DNA of 64,000 nt from Paenibacillus paeoniae (GCF_003388735.1 NZ_QUBQ01000001.1:310001-374000), one strand, 5' to 3'; shown: positions 8,399 through 17,454, counted from the stretch's first letter. Translations and numbers: made by a program. The notes: generated by a model from the sequence alone, not told the origin.

Positions 8399-9535
8399 AT
8401 GAAAAAACAACGCATTGCCAGCATTGCATTGATTATTTTTCTCCTCGTATTGGCGGGGCTGGCGTTGTTCAGCCAAACACTGCAAACCGCATTGTTGCCC
8501 AAAGTAACCACAGATAATGCTGCTAAAAAAACGTTGACCCATCGCATTGAGGGCAGCGGTCTGATTACGCCGCGTCGGCAAATCGAGTTAACCAGCGGGA
8601 GCGGCTGGAAGGTAGCGAACGTACATGTTCGTGATGATGAGCAAGTAAAGAAGGGGCAGGTTCTCGTTACGTTCGACGGAGCGGAGGCGGAGCAGCAGCT
8701 TCTCGACGCGGAAGACGAGATGAAGAAACGACATTTGAATCGAGAGCTTCTGCAAGAACAATTCGTGGCTGCTCAACGAGAAGGAGACGAGGAGGTGATT
8801 CGCAGAGCGAAACATGGCTTGGAATTGGATCAGTTGGACCAGGACATAGCGATACGGAGAATTGAAGCGCTGCGCAAAGATATAACGCAAAAACGTACGT
8901 TGACGGCGCCTGCGGATGGCACAGTAACGAAGCTTCAAGCCGAAGAAGGCTTGAGCGTTTCCCCAGGACAGCCTGTGCTGACGTTGGTGGAAACGGCAGA
9001 GGGGTTTCAATTCACTTTTACGGTAGATAAGAATTCCGCTGATTTGATACAAAAGGACGAGAAGGTATCCCTTAAGGTGGATGGGGATGAGCCGCGACAG
9101 ATAGAAGGAACAGTTGCCGAGATTAAGGACACTTCCTCGGGAAAAGCGGGAGGGTCTGCGAGCAATCCGGACATGGATAGCGGCAATCCAGACGGAGAGG
9201 CCAAGACTCAAAAAACGATTGTCATTAACGTATCGGGCGACGGCCTGCAGGGAGGTGAGTCAGCCAGCATCTACCTGGATAAGCCGTTTAAGGATCAGGG
9301 GCTCGTCATTAACAAAAAGTGGATCAGAAAGGATGGCACCGGAAGCTATGTGTTTGTCGTTCGCGAGAATCGAAGCTCCATAGGCAATACGTATACGGTT
9401 CAGAAGGCTTATGTGAAGACAGGGCACGGGAACGACGAGGATATCGTCGTGCTCGGGGGCGTGTACTTGGATGAAGACATTGTGACGGAATCGAGCGAGC
9501 CGCTGCAGGAGGGCAATCGGGTCCGATTAAACTAA
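8399..9535 (+). CDS. HlyD/RND-type membrane-fusion adaptor protein
   Basis: A 378-residue protein with one N-terminal membrane helix (residues about 7-27), a beta-barrel/lipoyl-like half motif ('GSGWKVANVHVRDDEQVKKGQVLVTFD'), a charged coiled-coil hairpin (about 95-165) and the returning lipoyl half ('TLTAPADGTVTKLQAEEGLSVSPGQ'). This is the form of periplasmic adaptor proteins of MacA/YknX type, which normally serve exporters. Here it sits between a permease gene and a solute-binding gene of an importer-like system, 20 bases after the former and directly abutting the latter. Its role is therefore uncertain: it could help exporters encoded elsewhere or adapt this transporter. Confidence 0.85.
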   Translation: MKKQRIASIALIIFLLVLAGLALFSQTLQTALLPKVTTDNAAKKTLTHRIEGSGLITPRRQIELTSGSGWKVANVHVRDDEQVKKGQVLVTFDGAEAEQQLLDAEDEMKKRHLNRELLQEQFVAAQREGDEEVIRRAKHGLELDQLDQDIAIRRIEALRKDITQKRTLTAPADGTVTKLQAEEGLSVSPGQPVLTLVETAEGFQFTFTVDKNSADLIQKDEKVSLKVDGDEPRQIEGTVAEIKDTSSGKAGGSASNPDMDSGNPDGEAKTQKTIVINVSGDGLQGGESASIYLDKPFKDQGLVINKKWIRKDGTGSYVFVVRENRSSIGNTYTVQKAYVKTGHGNDEDIVVLGGVYLDEDIVTESSEPLQEGNRVRLN

Positions 9536-9568
9536 ATGCAAGGATATGAAATGGAAGGGATGATTCTT

Positions 9569-10906
9569 TTGAAAAAAATGATGTTTGTGATGCTGACTAT
9601 CATTCTATTGTTAACCGCCTGTTCCGGCAACGGAGGGGGAGAGACAAAGGGAGAGACAAAAGGCGAGACGAAGGACGGTCAAAAAACCGTTGTCTTATCG
9701 GTCATGAGGCAAGATCGTTTTCTGGAAAACGCTGTGCGGAAATTTGAGGAAAAGAATCCGAACATTCGTATTGAATTAAAAGAATACAAGGCGTCAGAAA
9801 ATACGGGAGAAGGCGGCATGAGCATGGAAGCCCTCTCGCTTGCAGATGTTGAGAAGTACGTTCAGTCGGTGACGACGCAGGTCATTTCCGGCAAAGGGGC
9901 CGATCTTATACTTATGAGCGAATTGCCTCAGGACAAATTCGTCGCCAAAAAACTGCTGGTCAACTTGAACGACTTGATAGCCAAAGATAGCTCATTTGAC
10001 CAAAAGACCTTATACACCAACATATTGAAGGCATCCGAGGATGGGGATGGCCTGTATGCGATGCCGTTCTCCTTCTCGCTCAACTTGTTTCAGGGAAATA
10101 CCGAGCTATTGAAGCAGGCGAATATTGCAGTCGATAAAAAGGAAGCTTGGAACTGGAGTCAATTCAAGGAAGTTGCTCAACAATTGAAGCAGCAGGGCGG
10201 AGCAGAAAAATTAATTAATTTGGCGCCCATAACGTTGCTTTTCGATTATATTGAGGATAATTACGAACAGCTCGTCGGAGCGGGCAAACCGAACTTTGAC
10301 TCGGATCTATTCCGGAATATGCTGAATGAAATCAAGTCTATGTATGAGGAAGGGCTGCTTAACGAAGGGATGTCGTTCGATGACGGCCTGGCGGCATTTC
10401 AAATGGTGGAAGTCTACAGCCCCGAGCAGGCGATAGCAATGTCTGAGGGTTTGGAGTATTACCAGAGGCCAAGCGCCAGCGGAGATAAGAACGGTACAGC
10501 GTTCAAGCCTGCATACAGTCTTGGGATTAACAGCAAATCGGAGGTTCAGGCGGAAGCATGGGCATTCATCGCGTTTTTGCTTTCCGAAGACATGCAATCT
10601 TCTCCGAATCTCACTGGAATTCCGATTAATAAGAGCGCAACTGAGAATCGCTTCAAGGAAATGGTGCAAAAAATCGAGAATGGAACGCTGGAAACAATGA
10701 TGCCGATGCCGGATGGCGAAACGGCAAAAAAACGGGTTGAAGAGGTAACCAGACTAATCTCGGAAGTGGATATTCGAAGATTCAGCGATATGAAGGTGCT
10801 AATGATCGCTATGGAGGAGTTCAATAGCTACATGAGCGGTCAGAAATCCGCAGAAGAAGTAAGTAAGCTTATCCAAAACCGGGTGAATACGTACCTCAAT
10901 GAGTAA
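9569..10906 (+). CDS. extracellular solute-binding lipoprotein (family 1)
   Basis: A 445-residue lipoprotein: signal peptide with lipobox L-T-A-C, then a low-complexity linker holding three copies of 'GETK', then a two-lobe sugar-binding fold ending in a helical C-lobe. It captures solute for the permeases at 6623 and 7513. I chose TTG at 9569, eight bases after GAAGGGA, which puts two Lys at the start of the signal peptide; an ATG at 9536, abutting the adaptor stop, would add 11 residues. It is the last gene of the operon. Confidence 0.85.
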   Translation: MKKMMFVMLTIILLLTACSGNGGGETKGETKGETKDGQKTVVLSVMRQDRFLENAVRKFEEKNPNIRIELKEYKASENTGEGGMSMEALSLADVEKYVQSVTTQVISGKGADLILMSELPQDKFVAKKLLVNLNDLIAKDSSFDQKTLYTNILKASEDGDGLYAMPFSFSLNLFQGNTELLKQANIAVDKKEAWNWSQFKEVAQQLKQQGGAEKLINLAPITLLFDYIEDNYEQLVGAGKPNFDSDLFRNMLNEIKSMYEEGLLNEGMSFDDGLAAFQMVEVYSPEQAIAMSEGLEYYQRPSASGDKNGTAFKPAYSLGINSKSEVQAEAWAFIAFLLSEDMQSSPNLTGIPINKSATENRFKEMVQKIENGTLETMMPMPDGETAKKRVEEVTRLISEVDIRRFSDMKVLMIAMEEFNSYMSGQKSAEEVSKLIQNRVNTYLNE

Positions 10907-10933
10907 CAGAGCAATAACTTACAGGTGAAACAT

Positions 10934-10979
10934 AAAAAGGCCATCCCAATCGTCAGGAGGACGTTGGGGTGGCCTTTTT
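10934..10979. terminator. bidirectional rho-independent terminator
   Basis: A stem of AAAAAGGCCATCCCAA with TTGGGGTGGCCTTTTT, extended by CGTC/GACG, has A and T runs on both sides and so acts in both directions. It serves the solute-binding gene (+) and the AraC/siderophore-binding gene (-), which converge here. Confidence 0.9.
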
Positions 10980-11002
10980 CACGATTGTAAGCTTGTGTTG
11001 AT

Positions 11003-12928
11003 TTATTGCAGCCGTGATACGTGTTCCATTAACTCGTCTACAGCTTCTTCCACCTTGTATGGACCGTAGTTCCATTTGTCACGGGTAACATTGATAACCC
11101 GATCCTCTTGAATGGCAGGGACGGATTGATACAGGGGCTCACTGAATCGTTCTGTCATCTCCGGGAGCTCATTATCTTTCATTTGGGTGAAGAAATAGTC
11201 TGCAGGACGATTGACCAGCTCTTCCATGGACAATACCCCGCCGCCGTCGGTATATTTCTCCAGATGCTGGGGCATTTGGAACCCGAAATCTTCATACACC
11301 AGCTTTCCGAGCGTACCGCCTTTCCCGCCCAGTAACACTTCGCCATTATAAATAATAAAGGTAATAGCTGTTGTACCCGGTTTGATTTTGACTTTGATCT
11401 GTTCTCGAATCGTCTCCAGCTTTTCCTCAAACTTGGCGATCCAAGCTTCGGCCTCCGTCGTTCGGTTCATAATATCGCCCATGGTTTTCATAGTGGTTAT
11501 AACGTCAGGGTCTCCACCCCAAGCTACGGTGATGGTTGGCGCAATGATACTATAAGCTTCAAAGGAAGCAGGGTCAAAATAATCAGGCACAATGATTAAA
11601 TCCGGCTGCAAGGCAAGGATTTTCTCTTTATTTCCGAGTCCTTCGCCTATGTTTTCGATACCCGCCATCTCATCTGGATACTGATCGAGCACATCTTGAT
11701 CGGCGCCTATCGGTTTCATGCCTAGTGGCAACAGATATCCCCCATAAGTGACAACGACTACCTTTTTGGGTTCAACCGGTATCTCAACCTGCCTCCCAAT
11801 TGCATCTGTGTACATTCTTGTTTGTTCCGTCGCAGCATCGGAGCTTCCTTGTTGCGGCTTCGTCTGTTCCTGCGCGCCTTCTGGCAACGTCGCTCCCGCG
11901 CCGCCGCATGCTGCAAGCAGCAGTGACAGGCTTAGCCATAAGGATACGGCTAAAGAAGGTTTAAAAAGTTGTTTCATTTCATTCCCACCCCAGTGATTGT
12001 ATTGATAATGATTCTCTTTATTAATAATATAATGTGCTTCATTAGGAGGGGCAATGAACGATTCGGGCCTATTATTGGGACGAATTGAACCTCCTGATCG
12101 GAGACTCTGCACTTTAAACTGAGAAGGGGTGAGGCCGGTTACCTTTTTGAAAAGCTTGCTGAAGTAATACATATCCGTATAACCGACACTTTCCGCAACT
12201 TGCTTGATTGGAACCTCTGTGCCCGCAAGCCGCAACCTGGCATAGTGCATTCTTGTCCGGATGAGATATTCATTAGGACTGCATTCGTACTTACGCTTGA
12301 ATACTCGAACCAAGTAGTGGGCGCTGTAATGAAACAGGCTGGACAAGGCGTCCATGGAGATGGCCTCATCATAATGCTCATTGATATATCGGGCGATCTG
12401 AGTCGCCAGATCGGGCATCTGCACGTCTGCCCCCGCAGTCTTCAATTGTTGGAATTGCTCATGTACAAATTGATAGAACAATCCTGACACCTGAAGCCGC
12501 TCCAATTCATGGCCCTGCGACCACAGCTTGTCCATCCGCTCCAGCAAGGACAGCAGCGACAAGGGATAACGCGGCAACAGCGAATAGGGAAGGTTGAACG
12601 GAGCGGAGCGTTCTGAACGGTCCCCTGCTGAGGTTGGCGGGTGAACAGGGAGCGCTTTGTATAGGATCAAATAATAATCAAAAGTGTCATTCAAACATTG
12701 GATATGGAGGGTTGCACCTTTGCCACCGTGAAGCAGATAGGAGTGGGTATCATGCCATTCCAGCTCATCCAGCTTCAAGCGGGCTTCCCCTTGATTGGTA
12801 TAGAGAAAGGCGCTGGCGGGAAGGCGATACTCATGCAGCGTTTCTCCCGGTTGCATGGTCAGATGGCGGATATCGAGCACTTTCACGGGAGTATGGAGCC
12901 AGGTCTTGATGACTTTTGTCCAGTCCAT
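11003..12928 (-). CDS. AraC-type regulator fused to siderophore-binding lipoprotein
   Basis: A 641-residue fusion. Residues 1-150 resemble an AraC cupin-like N-terminal domain, about 185-290 is the AraC double helix-turn-helix ('YTDMYYFSKLFKKVTGLTPSQFK'), and a linker leads to a lipoprotein signal peptide beginning at Met 318 (lipobox L-A-A-C) and a FhuD/FepB-like binding domain to the end. It is the full-length version of the architecture at 1-1677. A Fur box lies at 12996-13010 upstream, and a second promoter, Fur box and start codon lie inside the gene at the domain junction (11975-12054). I infer iron-regulated production of a sensor-regulator and of a separate siderophore-binding lipoprotein. 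Btr of B. subtilis is the closest known model. Confidence 0.88.
   Translation of the reverse strand: MDWTKVIKTWLHTPVKVLDIRHLTMQPGETLHEYRLPASAFLYTNQGEARLKLDELEWHDTHSYLLHGGKGATLHIQCLNDTFDYYLILYKALPVHPPTSAGDRSERSAPFNLPYSLLPRYPLSLLSLLERMDKLWSQGHELERLQVSGLFYQFVHEQFQQLKTAGADVQMPDLATQIARYINEHYDEAISMDALSSLFHYSAHYLVRVFKRKYECSPNEYLIRTRMHYARLRLAGTEVPIKQVAESVGYTDMYYFSKLFKKVTGLTPSQFKVQSLRSGGSIRPNNRPESFIAPPNEAHYIINKENHYQYNHWGGNEMKQLFKPSLAVSLWLSLSLLLAACGGAGATLPEGAQEQTKPQQGSSDAATEQTRMYTDAIGRQVEIPVEPKKVVVVTYGGYLLPLGMKPIGADQDVLDQYPDEMAGIENIGEGLGNKEKILALQPDLIIVPDYFDPASFEAYSIIAPTITVAWGGDPDVITTMKTMGDIMNRTTEAEAWIAKFEEKLETIREQIKVKIKPGTTAITFIIYNGEVLLGGKGGTLGKLVYEDFGFQMPQHLEKYTDGGGVLSMEELVNRPADYFFTQMKDNELPEMTERFSEPLYQSVPAIQEDRVINVTRDKWNYGPYKVEEAVDELMEHVSRLQ
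11975..12054 (-). promoter_or_regulatory. intragenic promoter, Fur box and lipoprotein start
   Basis: Read on the minus strand: TTGCCC (12054-12049), 17-bp spacer, TATATT (12031-12026), then AGAGAATCATTATCA (12017-12003), which matches the Fur 7-1-7 consensus at 12 of 14 positions. GGGGTGGG follows and an in-frame ATG at 11977 begins the lipoprotein signal peptide. The arrangement and position in the gene are the same as at 569-645. Confidence 0.68.
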
Positions 12929-12995
12929 GTTAATCCCTCAAGCCTTTATATAGGTAAGAAATCATATGTTTTGTCATAGCAGAGTCACCCTTCGA

Positions 12996-13010
12996 TGATA
13001 ATCAATATCA
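12996..13010 (-). promoter_or_regulatory. Fur box upstream of the fusion gene
   Basis: TGATAATCAATATCA matches TGATAATNATTATCA at 13 of 14 specified positions. It lies 68-82 bases upstream of the ATG at 12928, a promoter-proximal place, so iron repression of the whole fusion gene is likely. Confidence 0.78.
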
Positions 13011-13060
13011 CTCTTCCTAGTGTAAGGAATAGGAGAAGGGGAATCAACCTTGAATCACTT

Positions 13061-13102
13061 GAAAAAAGCCCCGCCGCTTCAGGTTGGCTGAAGGGAGGGG
13101 CT
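13061..13102 (-). terminator. terminator left behind a decayed metallopeptidase gene
   Basis: On the minus strand AGCCCC...CTTCAG pairs with CTGAAG...GGGGCT, with a small internal mismatch, and is followed by six T. It lies 20 bases after the stop of the M13 peptidase remnant, where that gene's terminator would be expected. Confidence 0.75.
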
Positions 13103-13121
13103 ATTCGAGGAGTTTAATTCA

Positions 13122-13277
13122 TTACCAAAGCGATATTCTGTTTTTTGGAGCAATGTACATGGCATCGCCTGCTTGGATATCAAATATGGTGTAGAAATCA
13201 TCGGTATTCGCCACTACGACATTCGCTCTGACTTTACTTGGCGGATTAGGATCGATGAGCAAGTGTGATCCCTTTTT
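13122..13277 (-). pseudogene. C-terminal remnant of M13 metallopeptidase (PepO-like)
   Basis: The minus strand encodes about 51 residues ending in TAA that match the very end of M13 (neprilysin/PepO) peptidases: a 'DPNPPSKVRANVVVANTDDF' stretch (the family's D-x-H-P-P-x-K-x-R-x-N), then 'FDIQAGDAMYIAPKNRISLW' before the stop (the family's GD-x-M-xx-xP-xx-R-xx-x-W ending). An in-frame TAG lies just upstream at 13280-13278 and no catalytic HExxH part follows, so the gene is reduced to its tail. The terminator at 13061-13102 survives. It is too short to be an active enzyme. Confidence 0.85.
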
Positions 13278-13377
13278 CTATGATCGGCTCCGAATTGCTC
13301 GTTTTTTTCGTTTGTATATATGCTCCTTTTCGTGAAATGCTAAAATTGGAAGTTCGGATTTTACGTGCAAAGGCCGC

Positions 13378-13689
13378 TTAGATGATAACTGCCGTACCGC
13401 TGACAGCGACCATGAGCATGCCTTTACGAATAACTTCGTAATTGATAGCTACACCGATAACGGCATTGGCTCCCATCTGTGAGGCTTGCTGTGACATTTC
13501 TTTGAAGGCTGCGTCTCTTGCTTCACTTAGCTTGGTTTCATAGGCTTTTGAACGCCCGCCCACAATATCCGTAATGGAAGCAAGAATGTCTCTTCCGACA
13601 TTTGCGGCCATGATGACTTCGCCGGTAGCAACGCCAATATACTGTCTGACTGGAGAACCTTCTACGAGGGCAGTTGTGGTAATGATCAT
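13378..13689 (-). CDS. YbjQ/UPF0145 family protein
   Basis: A 103-residue protein matching the YbjQ family over its full length ('GVATGEVIMAANVGRDI', 'MGANAVIGVAINYE'). Known structures form beta-rich pentamers; a heavy-metal-binding annotation is often attached, but the function is not established. AGGAGG precedes the ATG at 13689. It appears to be a single gene, divergent from the two-component operon at 13929. Confidence 0.9.
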   Translation of the reverse strand: MIITTTALVEGSPVRQYIGVATGEVIMAANVGRDILASITDIVGGRSKAYETKLSEARDAAFKEMSQQASQMGANAVIGVAINYEVIRKGMLMVAVSGTAVII

Positions 13690-13928
13690 GGGTTATCCTC
13701 CTAGTATCAAGGTGGAGTGCTGTCCTTTGTTCTGGACCTATATTCATCCTGTGTCGAATGCTGCATCAACCTCTTGCACGGGTGACTGTGGTGGCATCTC
13801 CTCATATCCTATCCTAACGGTCGAATTGAAACAGAGCCTAAACGAATCGATTAACATTCGCTTAAGTTGGCTCCTGTCGTTTAGGTTCTGTTAAAGTGAA
13901 TAGGCTACTTTGGAAAAGGGTGATTACA

Positions 13929-14663
13929 ATGACCAATTTATCTGATATTAACATCGCAATTGTCGACGACGAACCATCGATTGTTACGATGCTGCAAATG
14001 GTGCTTCTCAGGGCAGGGTTTCAACAGCTGCACGCGGCTTACACCTGCGCAGAAGCACTTGATTTAGCTGCGCGTATATCTCTTGATATCGTGCTTCTGG
14101 ACATTATGCTCCCGGACGGCAGCGGATTAGAACTCTGCTCCAAGCTCCGTGAATACGGGAATCCACATATTTTGTTTTTGACGGCCAAGGCATCCGATCT
14201 TGATATTATAAAAGGCTTCGCTATGGGCGGAGACGATTACATCACGAAACCCTTTAATCCAATGGAGGTAGCCGCAAGAATTCAGGCGCGCATACGTCGG
14301 CTAGAGATAGATTCACCGACGTTCAGTTTGGCGAATAGGCCAGATTCAGGTATTTACCGGTTCGGCCGCTTTACCGTTAGTGAGGGGGAAGGGGAGTTGA
14401 TCGTGGAGGGGCAGCACGTTTCTTGTCCGGCTCAAGTCTTCCAGCTGTTGCTGCATTTCTGCAAGCATCCCGGGGTTGTCTTTTCCAAAACACAGCTCTA
14501 CGACAAGGTTTGGGGAATGAACGGACAGGGCGACGACTCCACGGTGATGGTGCATATTCGGCGGATTCGGGAACGAATCGAGGTTGATCCCGGCGATCCG
14601 AAGCTGCTGCTTACTGTACGAGGGCTCGGCTACAAGCTGGTGAAGGGGCCGCAGAAGCCATGA
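13929..14663 (+). CDS. OmpR-family response regulator
   Basis: A 244-residue regulator: receiver domain with the acidic pair 'VDDE', phosphoacceptor Asp58 ('IVLLDIMLPDGSG') and Lys in 'ITKPFNPME', then a winged-helix domain ending 'RIEVDPGDPKLLLTVRGLGYKLV'. I chose the ATG at 13929, preceded by AAGGGTGA; a GTG at 13896 has no ribosome site. The stop overlaps the kinase start as ATGA, so the two are translationally coupled. Confidence 0.92.
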   Translation: MTNLSDINIAIVDDEPSIVTMLQMVLLRAGFQQLHAAYTCAEALDLAARISLDIVLLDIMLPDGSGLELCSKLREYGNPHILFLTAKASDLDIIKGFAMGGDDYITKPFNPMEVAARIQARIRRLEIDSPTFSLANRPDSGIYRFGRFTVSEGEGELIVEGQHVSCPAQVFQLLLHFCKHPGVVFSKTQLYDKVWGMNGQGDDSTVMVHIRRIRERIEVDPGDPKLLLTVRGLGYKLVKGPQKP

Positions 14664-16399
14664 AGATCCAACAGCGCATAGCCTTCCACTTCACGTATCA
14701 ATTAATTTTCTTTGCTCTGCTGATCGTGACAATCAGTATTATTGCGAGTGCATTTTTTTTCCAAAATCGAATCGATAATGAAATACGCAGGAACTTTCCA
14801 GTTGGCGCCTTGCAGCTGATCGCTCAAGAAGCTTCCATGAAGGATGGCGCTATTCAGATATCTCCTAAGTGGGACAAGTTTATCGAGGAGAAAGGGATGT
14901 GGCTTCAGGTTGTAAGAAACGATGGCGAGGTCATATACGCCGTCAATACGACTTCGCATCATGCGCTGCCAGTCCTTTATTCCGCCGCCGAGCTGCTTCG
15001 CATTCAAGAGACACGTACACTTGGGGCATATGCGGTGTACACGCAGCTTAATTTTGCTCATAATGAGCCGCTGCTATATCTATTAGGTTATCAGAGTGCT
15101 GAACTTGACCAACTTGTCGCTTGGATTGGCGCATACGGAGAGCAGGGGATGGTACGCAGCGATTCGCTCTCCTTTCTGGACCAGCAGCTGCGAGAGAGCG
15201 ATAGCTACTTGCAGGTGATCGACTCTACGGGCCATGCCGTACAGGGCATCGGTAATGACGCCTACTTACAGAAGGCGTATCTTCCGCTCGATATTTTGGC
15301 TATCCAGCAATCGCCCAGCAACTATGATACGACGATCGTCGCCCATCGGGATTCGCTGAGCGGAATGACATGGATCCTCTATATACCTAATGAAGCGGGA
15401 GTTCCTCTCAAGCATCCTGTAATGGATTCCGCCACTCGAGGACTTGTTTGGATTTCAGTTCTGATCCTGCTTTTGGCCCTACCGATATCCATCTGGCATG
15501 GCTATCGCTACGGTCAGCCGCTCATACTGTTCACAGGCTGGTTCGAGCGTATGAGCCGGGGACAGTATGGTGAGGTACTGACCAACAAGGACAAGCGGAA
15601 GGTATTCCGCCGTAATGGCAAATTGCGAATCCGTTTCAGGCTCTACAAGGAAGTGATAGAATCCTTTTATAAGATGGCCCATAAATTAGCTCAAGCCGAA
15701 AAGGAGCGCGAAACGCTGGAGAAGCAGCAGGCAGAGTGGATGTCGGAAATTTCTCACGATCTCCGCACGCCTCTGGCAACGATTCAGGGATATGGATATA
15801 TGCTTGAGAGCTTGCCTGAGCAATGGAGCCATGAAGAGATGCGGGTCATGGGAACCACGATCCGGGAGAAGGGAGATTATATGCTGGAGCTGATCTCCGA
15901 CTTTTCGATGATTCATCAGTTGGGGCAGGGCGATTCCATTATGGAGCTTCGGGAGCTGGACTTGGTTGAGCTGTTGCGTTGCTCCGTGCTGAAGTACGTC
16001 AACGATGCCACCATGTCGGAGTATCAATTCCAATATGTCGGGGAGGAGCGTCCTCTGCTCGTAAAGGCCGATGAAACTTGGCTTCAGCGGCTAATGGACA
16101 ATCTGTTGTCCAACGCCGTGAAGCATAATCCTCCGGGTGTTACAGTCACAGTCTCGATTGGCAAGATAAATGGCAAGGCATGTATTCGCGTCATTGATAA
16201 TGGCAGAGGGATGGACGAGGAAACCTTGCAGCATTTGTTCAATCGCTACTACCGGGGAACAAACACCGAGGAATCCACGGATGGCTCCGGGCTTGGCATG
16301 AGTATCGCCAAAACCATCGTCGAGGCGCACAACGGCGAAATCCGTGTACAATCCAAAGTCTGGCAAGGTACAAAAATTGAGATTCTATTGCCTTGTTGA
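14660..16399 (+). CDS. membrane sensor histidine kinase
   Basis: A 579-residue kinase with membrane helices at about 15-36 and 255-275 bracketing a large extracellular sensor domain of about 220 residues, a HAMP-like linker, HisKA with His366 ('EISHDLRTPLATIQGYGYML') and a HATPase domain ('NAVKHNPPG', 'DNGRGM', 'GSGLGMSIAKTIVEAHNG'). It overlaps the regulator at 13929-14663 by four bases. The signal and targets cannot be told from the sequence; the terminator at 16522-16565 closes the operon. Confidence 0.92.
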   Translation: MKIQQRIAFHFTYQLIFFALLIVTISIIASAFFFQNRIDNEIRRNFPVGALQLIAQEASMKDGAIQISPKWDKFIEEKGMWLQVVRNDGEVIYAVNTTSHHALPVLYSAAELLRIQETRTLGAYAVYTQLNFAHNEPLLYLLGYQSAELDQLVAWIGAYGEQGMVRSDSLSFLDQQLRESDSYLQVIDSTGHAVQGIGNDAYLQKAYLPLDILAIQQSPSNYDTTIVAHRDSLSGMTWILYIPNEAGVPLKHPVMDSATRGLVWISVLILLLALPISIWHGYRYGQPLILFTGWFERMSRGQYGEVLTNKDKRKVFRRNGKLRIRFRLYKEVIESFYKMAHKLAQAEKERETLEKQQAEWMSEISHDLRTPLATIQGYGYMLESLPEQWSHEEMRVMGTTIREKGDYMLELISDFSMIHQLGQGDSIMELRELDLVELLRCSVLKYVNDATMSEYQFQYVGEERPLLVKADETWLQRLMDNLLSNAVKHNPPGVTVTVSIGKINGKACIRVIDNGRGMDEETLQHLFNRYYRGTNTEESTDGSGLGMSIAKTIVEAHNGEIRVQSKVWQGTKIEILLPC

Positions 16400-16486
16400 G
16401 TGTTTGGTTAGGCATGAATGATTTGAAACGTGAAGCAGCAGCTATCCAGCTTGCTGGTCCATAGCGTGCATATTAGCTTATACAAA

Positions 16487-16518
16487 GAAAACGGTCCCTT
16501 TGAGAAGGAGCCGTTTCT
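16487..16518 (+). repeat. first copy of a duplicated hairpin
   Basis: AAACGG...CCGTTT enclose CCTTTGAGAAGG with a two-base internal mismatch. Nearly the same sequence recurs at 17601-17635, so the two copies flank the 51-bp minisatellite in direct orientation. Confidence 0.75.
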
Positions 16519-16521
16519 TCA

Positions 16522-16565
16522 GAGTGTCGATAAAGTCATATGGACTTTTCGACACTTTATTTTTA
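16522..16565 (+). terminator. rho-independent terminator of the kinase operon
   Basis: AGTGTCGATAAAGTC pairs with GACTTTTCGACACT with one bulged base, followed by TTATTTTTA. It ends the two-component operon 13929-16399. Confidence 0.8.
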
Positions 16566-16718
16566 TGTAATAGGACTCCGCATGCATAGGTAAATCGATT
16601 TAAACCGCTTTGGGAACTAGGTGCTGAGAATTAATCTTTAATAACGAAGCTCTGATAACGAAACGTATAACAAGCTTTTATTTCTCTCATTTGATAAAAA
16701 AATTGCTACTCACCAGAC

Positions 16719-17454
16719 TTAAGGCGTTGAAAGCGACTTAAAGTGCATCGGAGAGTACTCCAAGGAGTTTAAGGCGTTGAAACCGACTTAAAGTGTCCTC
16801 AGAGAGCGCGTCAAGGAGATTAAGGCGTTGAAACCGACTTAGAGTGTCCTCAGAGAGCGCGTCAAGGAGATTAAGGCGTTGAAAGCGACTTAAAGTGTCC
16901 TCAGAGCGCGTATCAAGGAGTTTAAGGCGTTGAAACCGACTTAGAGTGTCCTCAGAGCGCGCATCAAGGAGATTAAGGCGTTGAAACCGACTTAGAGTGT
17001 CCTCAGAGCGCGTAACAAGGAGATTAAGGCGTTGAAACCGACTTAGAGTGTCCTCAGAGAGCGCGTCAAGGAGATTAAGGCGTTGAAACCGACTTAGAGT
17101 GTCCTCATCAGAGCGCGCATCAAGGAGATTGAGGCGTTGAAACCGACTTAGAGTGTCCTCAGAGAGCGCGTCAAGGAGATTAAGGCGTTGAAACCGACTT
17201 AGAGTGTCCTCAGAGCGCGTATCAAGGAGATTAAGGCGTTGAAACCGACTTAGAGTGTCCTCAGAGCGCGTATCAAGGAGATTAAGGCGTTGAAACCGAC
17301 TTAGAGTGTCCTCAGAGAGCGCGTCAAGGAGTTTAAGACGATGAAACCGACTTAGAGTGTCCTCAGAGACCGCGTCAAGGGGATTAAGGCGTTGAAACCG
17401 ACATAGAGTGCCCCCGAGTGTCCAACAAGCAAATGAAGACGATGAAACCGATTA
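16719..17454. repeat. 51-bp tandem minisatellite, about 14 copies
   Basis: Units begin TTAAGGCGTTGAAACCGACT and start at 16719, 16769, 16820, 16871, 16922, 16973, 17024, 17075, 17129, 17180, 17231, 17282, 17333 and 17384, with a decayed partial copy near 17432. The period is 51 bp except for one 50-bp and one 54-bp unit. Variation is concentrated in the last third of the unit (AGCGCGTC, GCGCGTATC, GCGCGCATC). Forward frames are blocked by a stop in every unit. One reverse frame is open through about a dozen units because 51 is 17 codons, but it contains no start codon. It looks like non-coding variable-number repeat DNA, or the relic of a repeat protein. Confidence 0.92.

Noticed and set aside
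16719..17454. CRISPR array
   Set aside because: The period is regular, but the 'spacer' part is nearly the same in every unit and no cas genes are present; it is a minisatellite.
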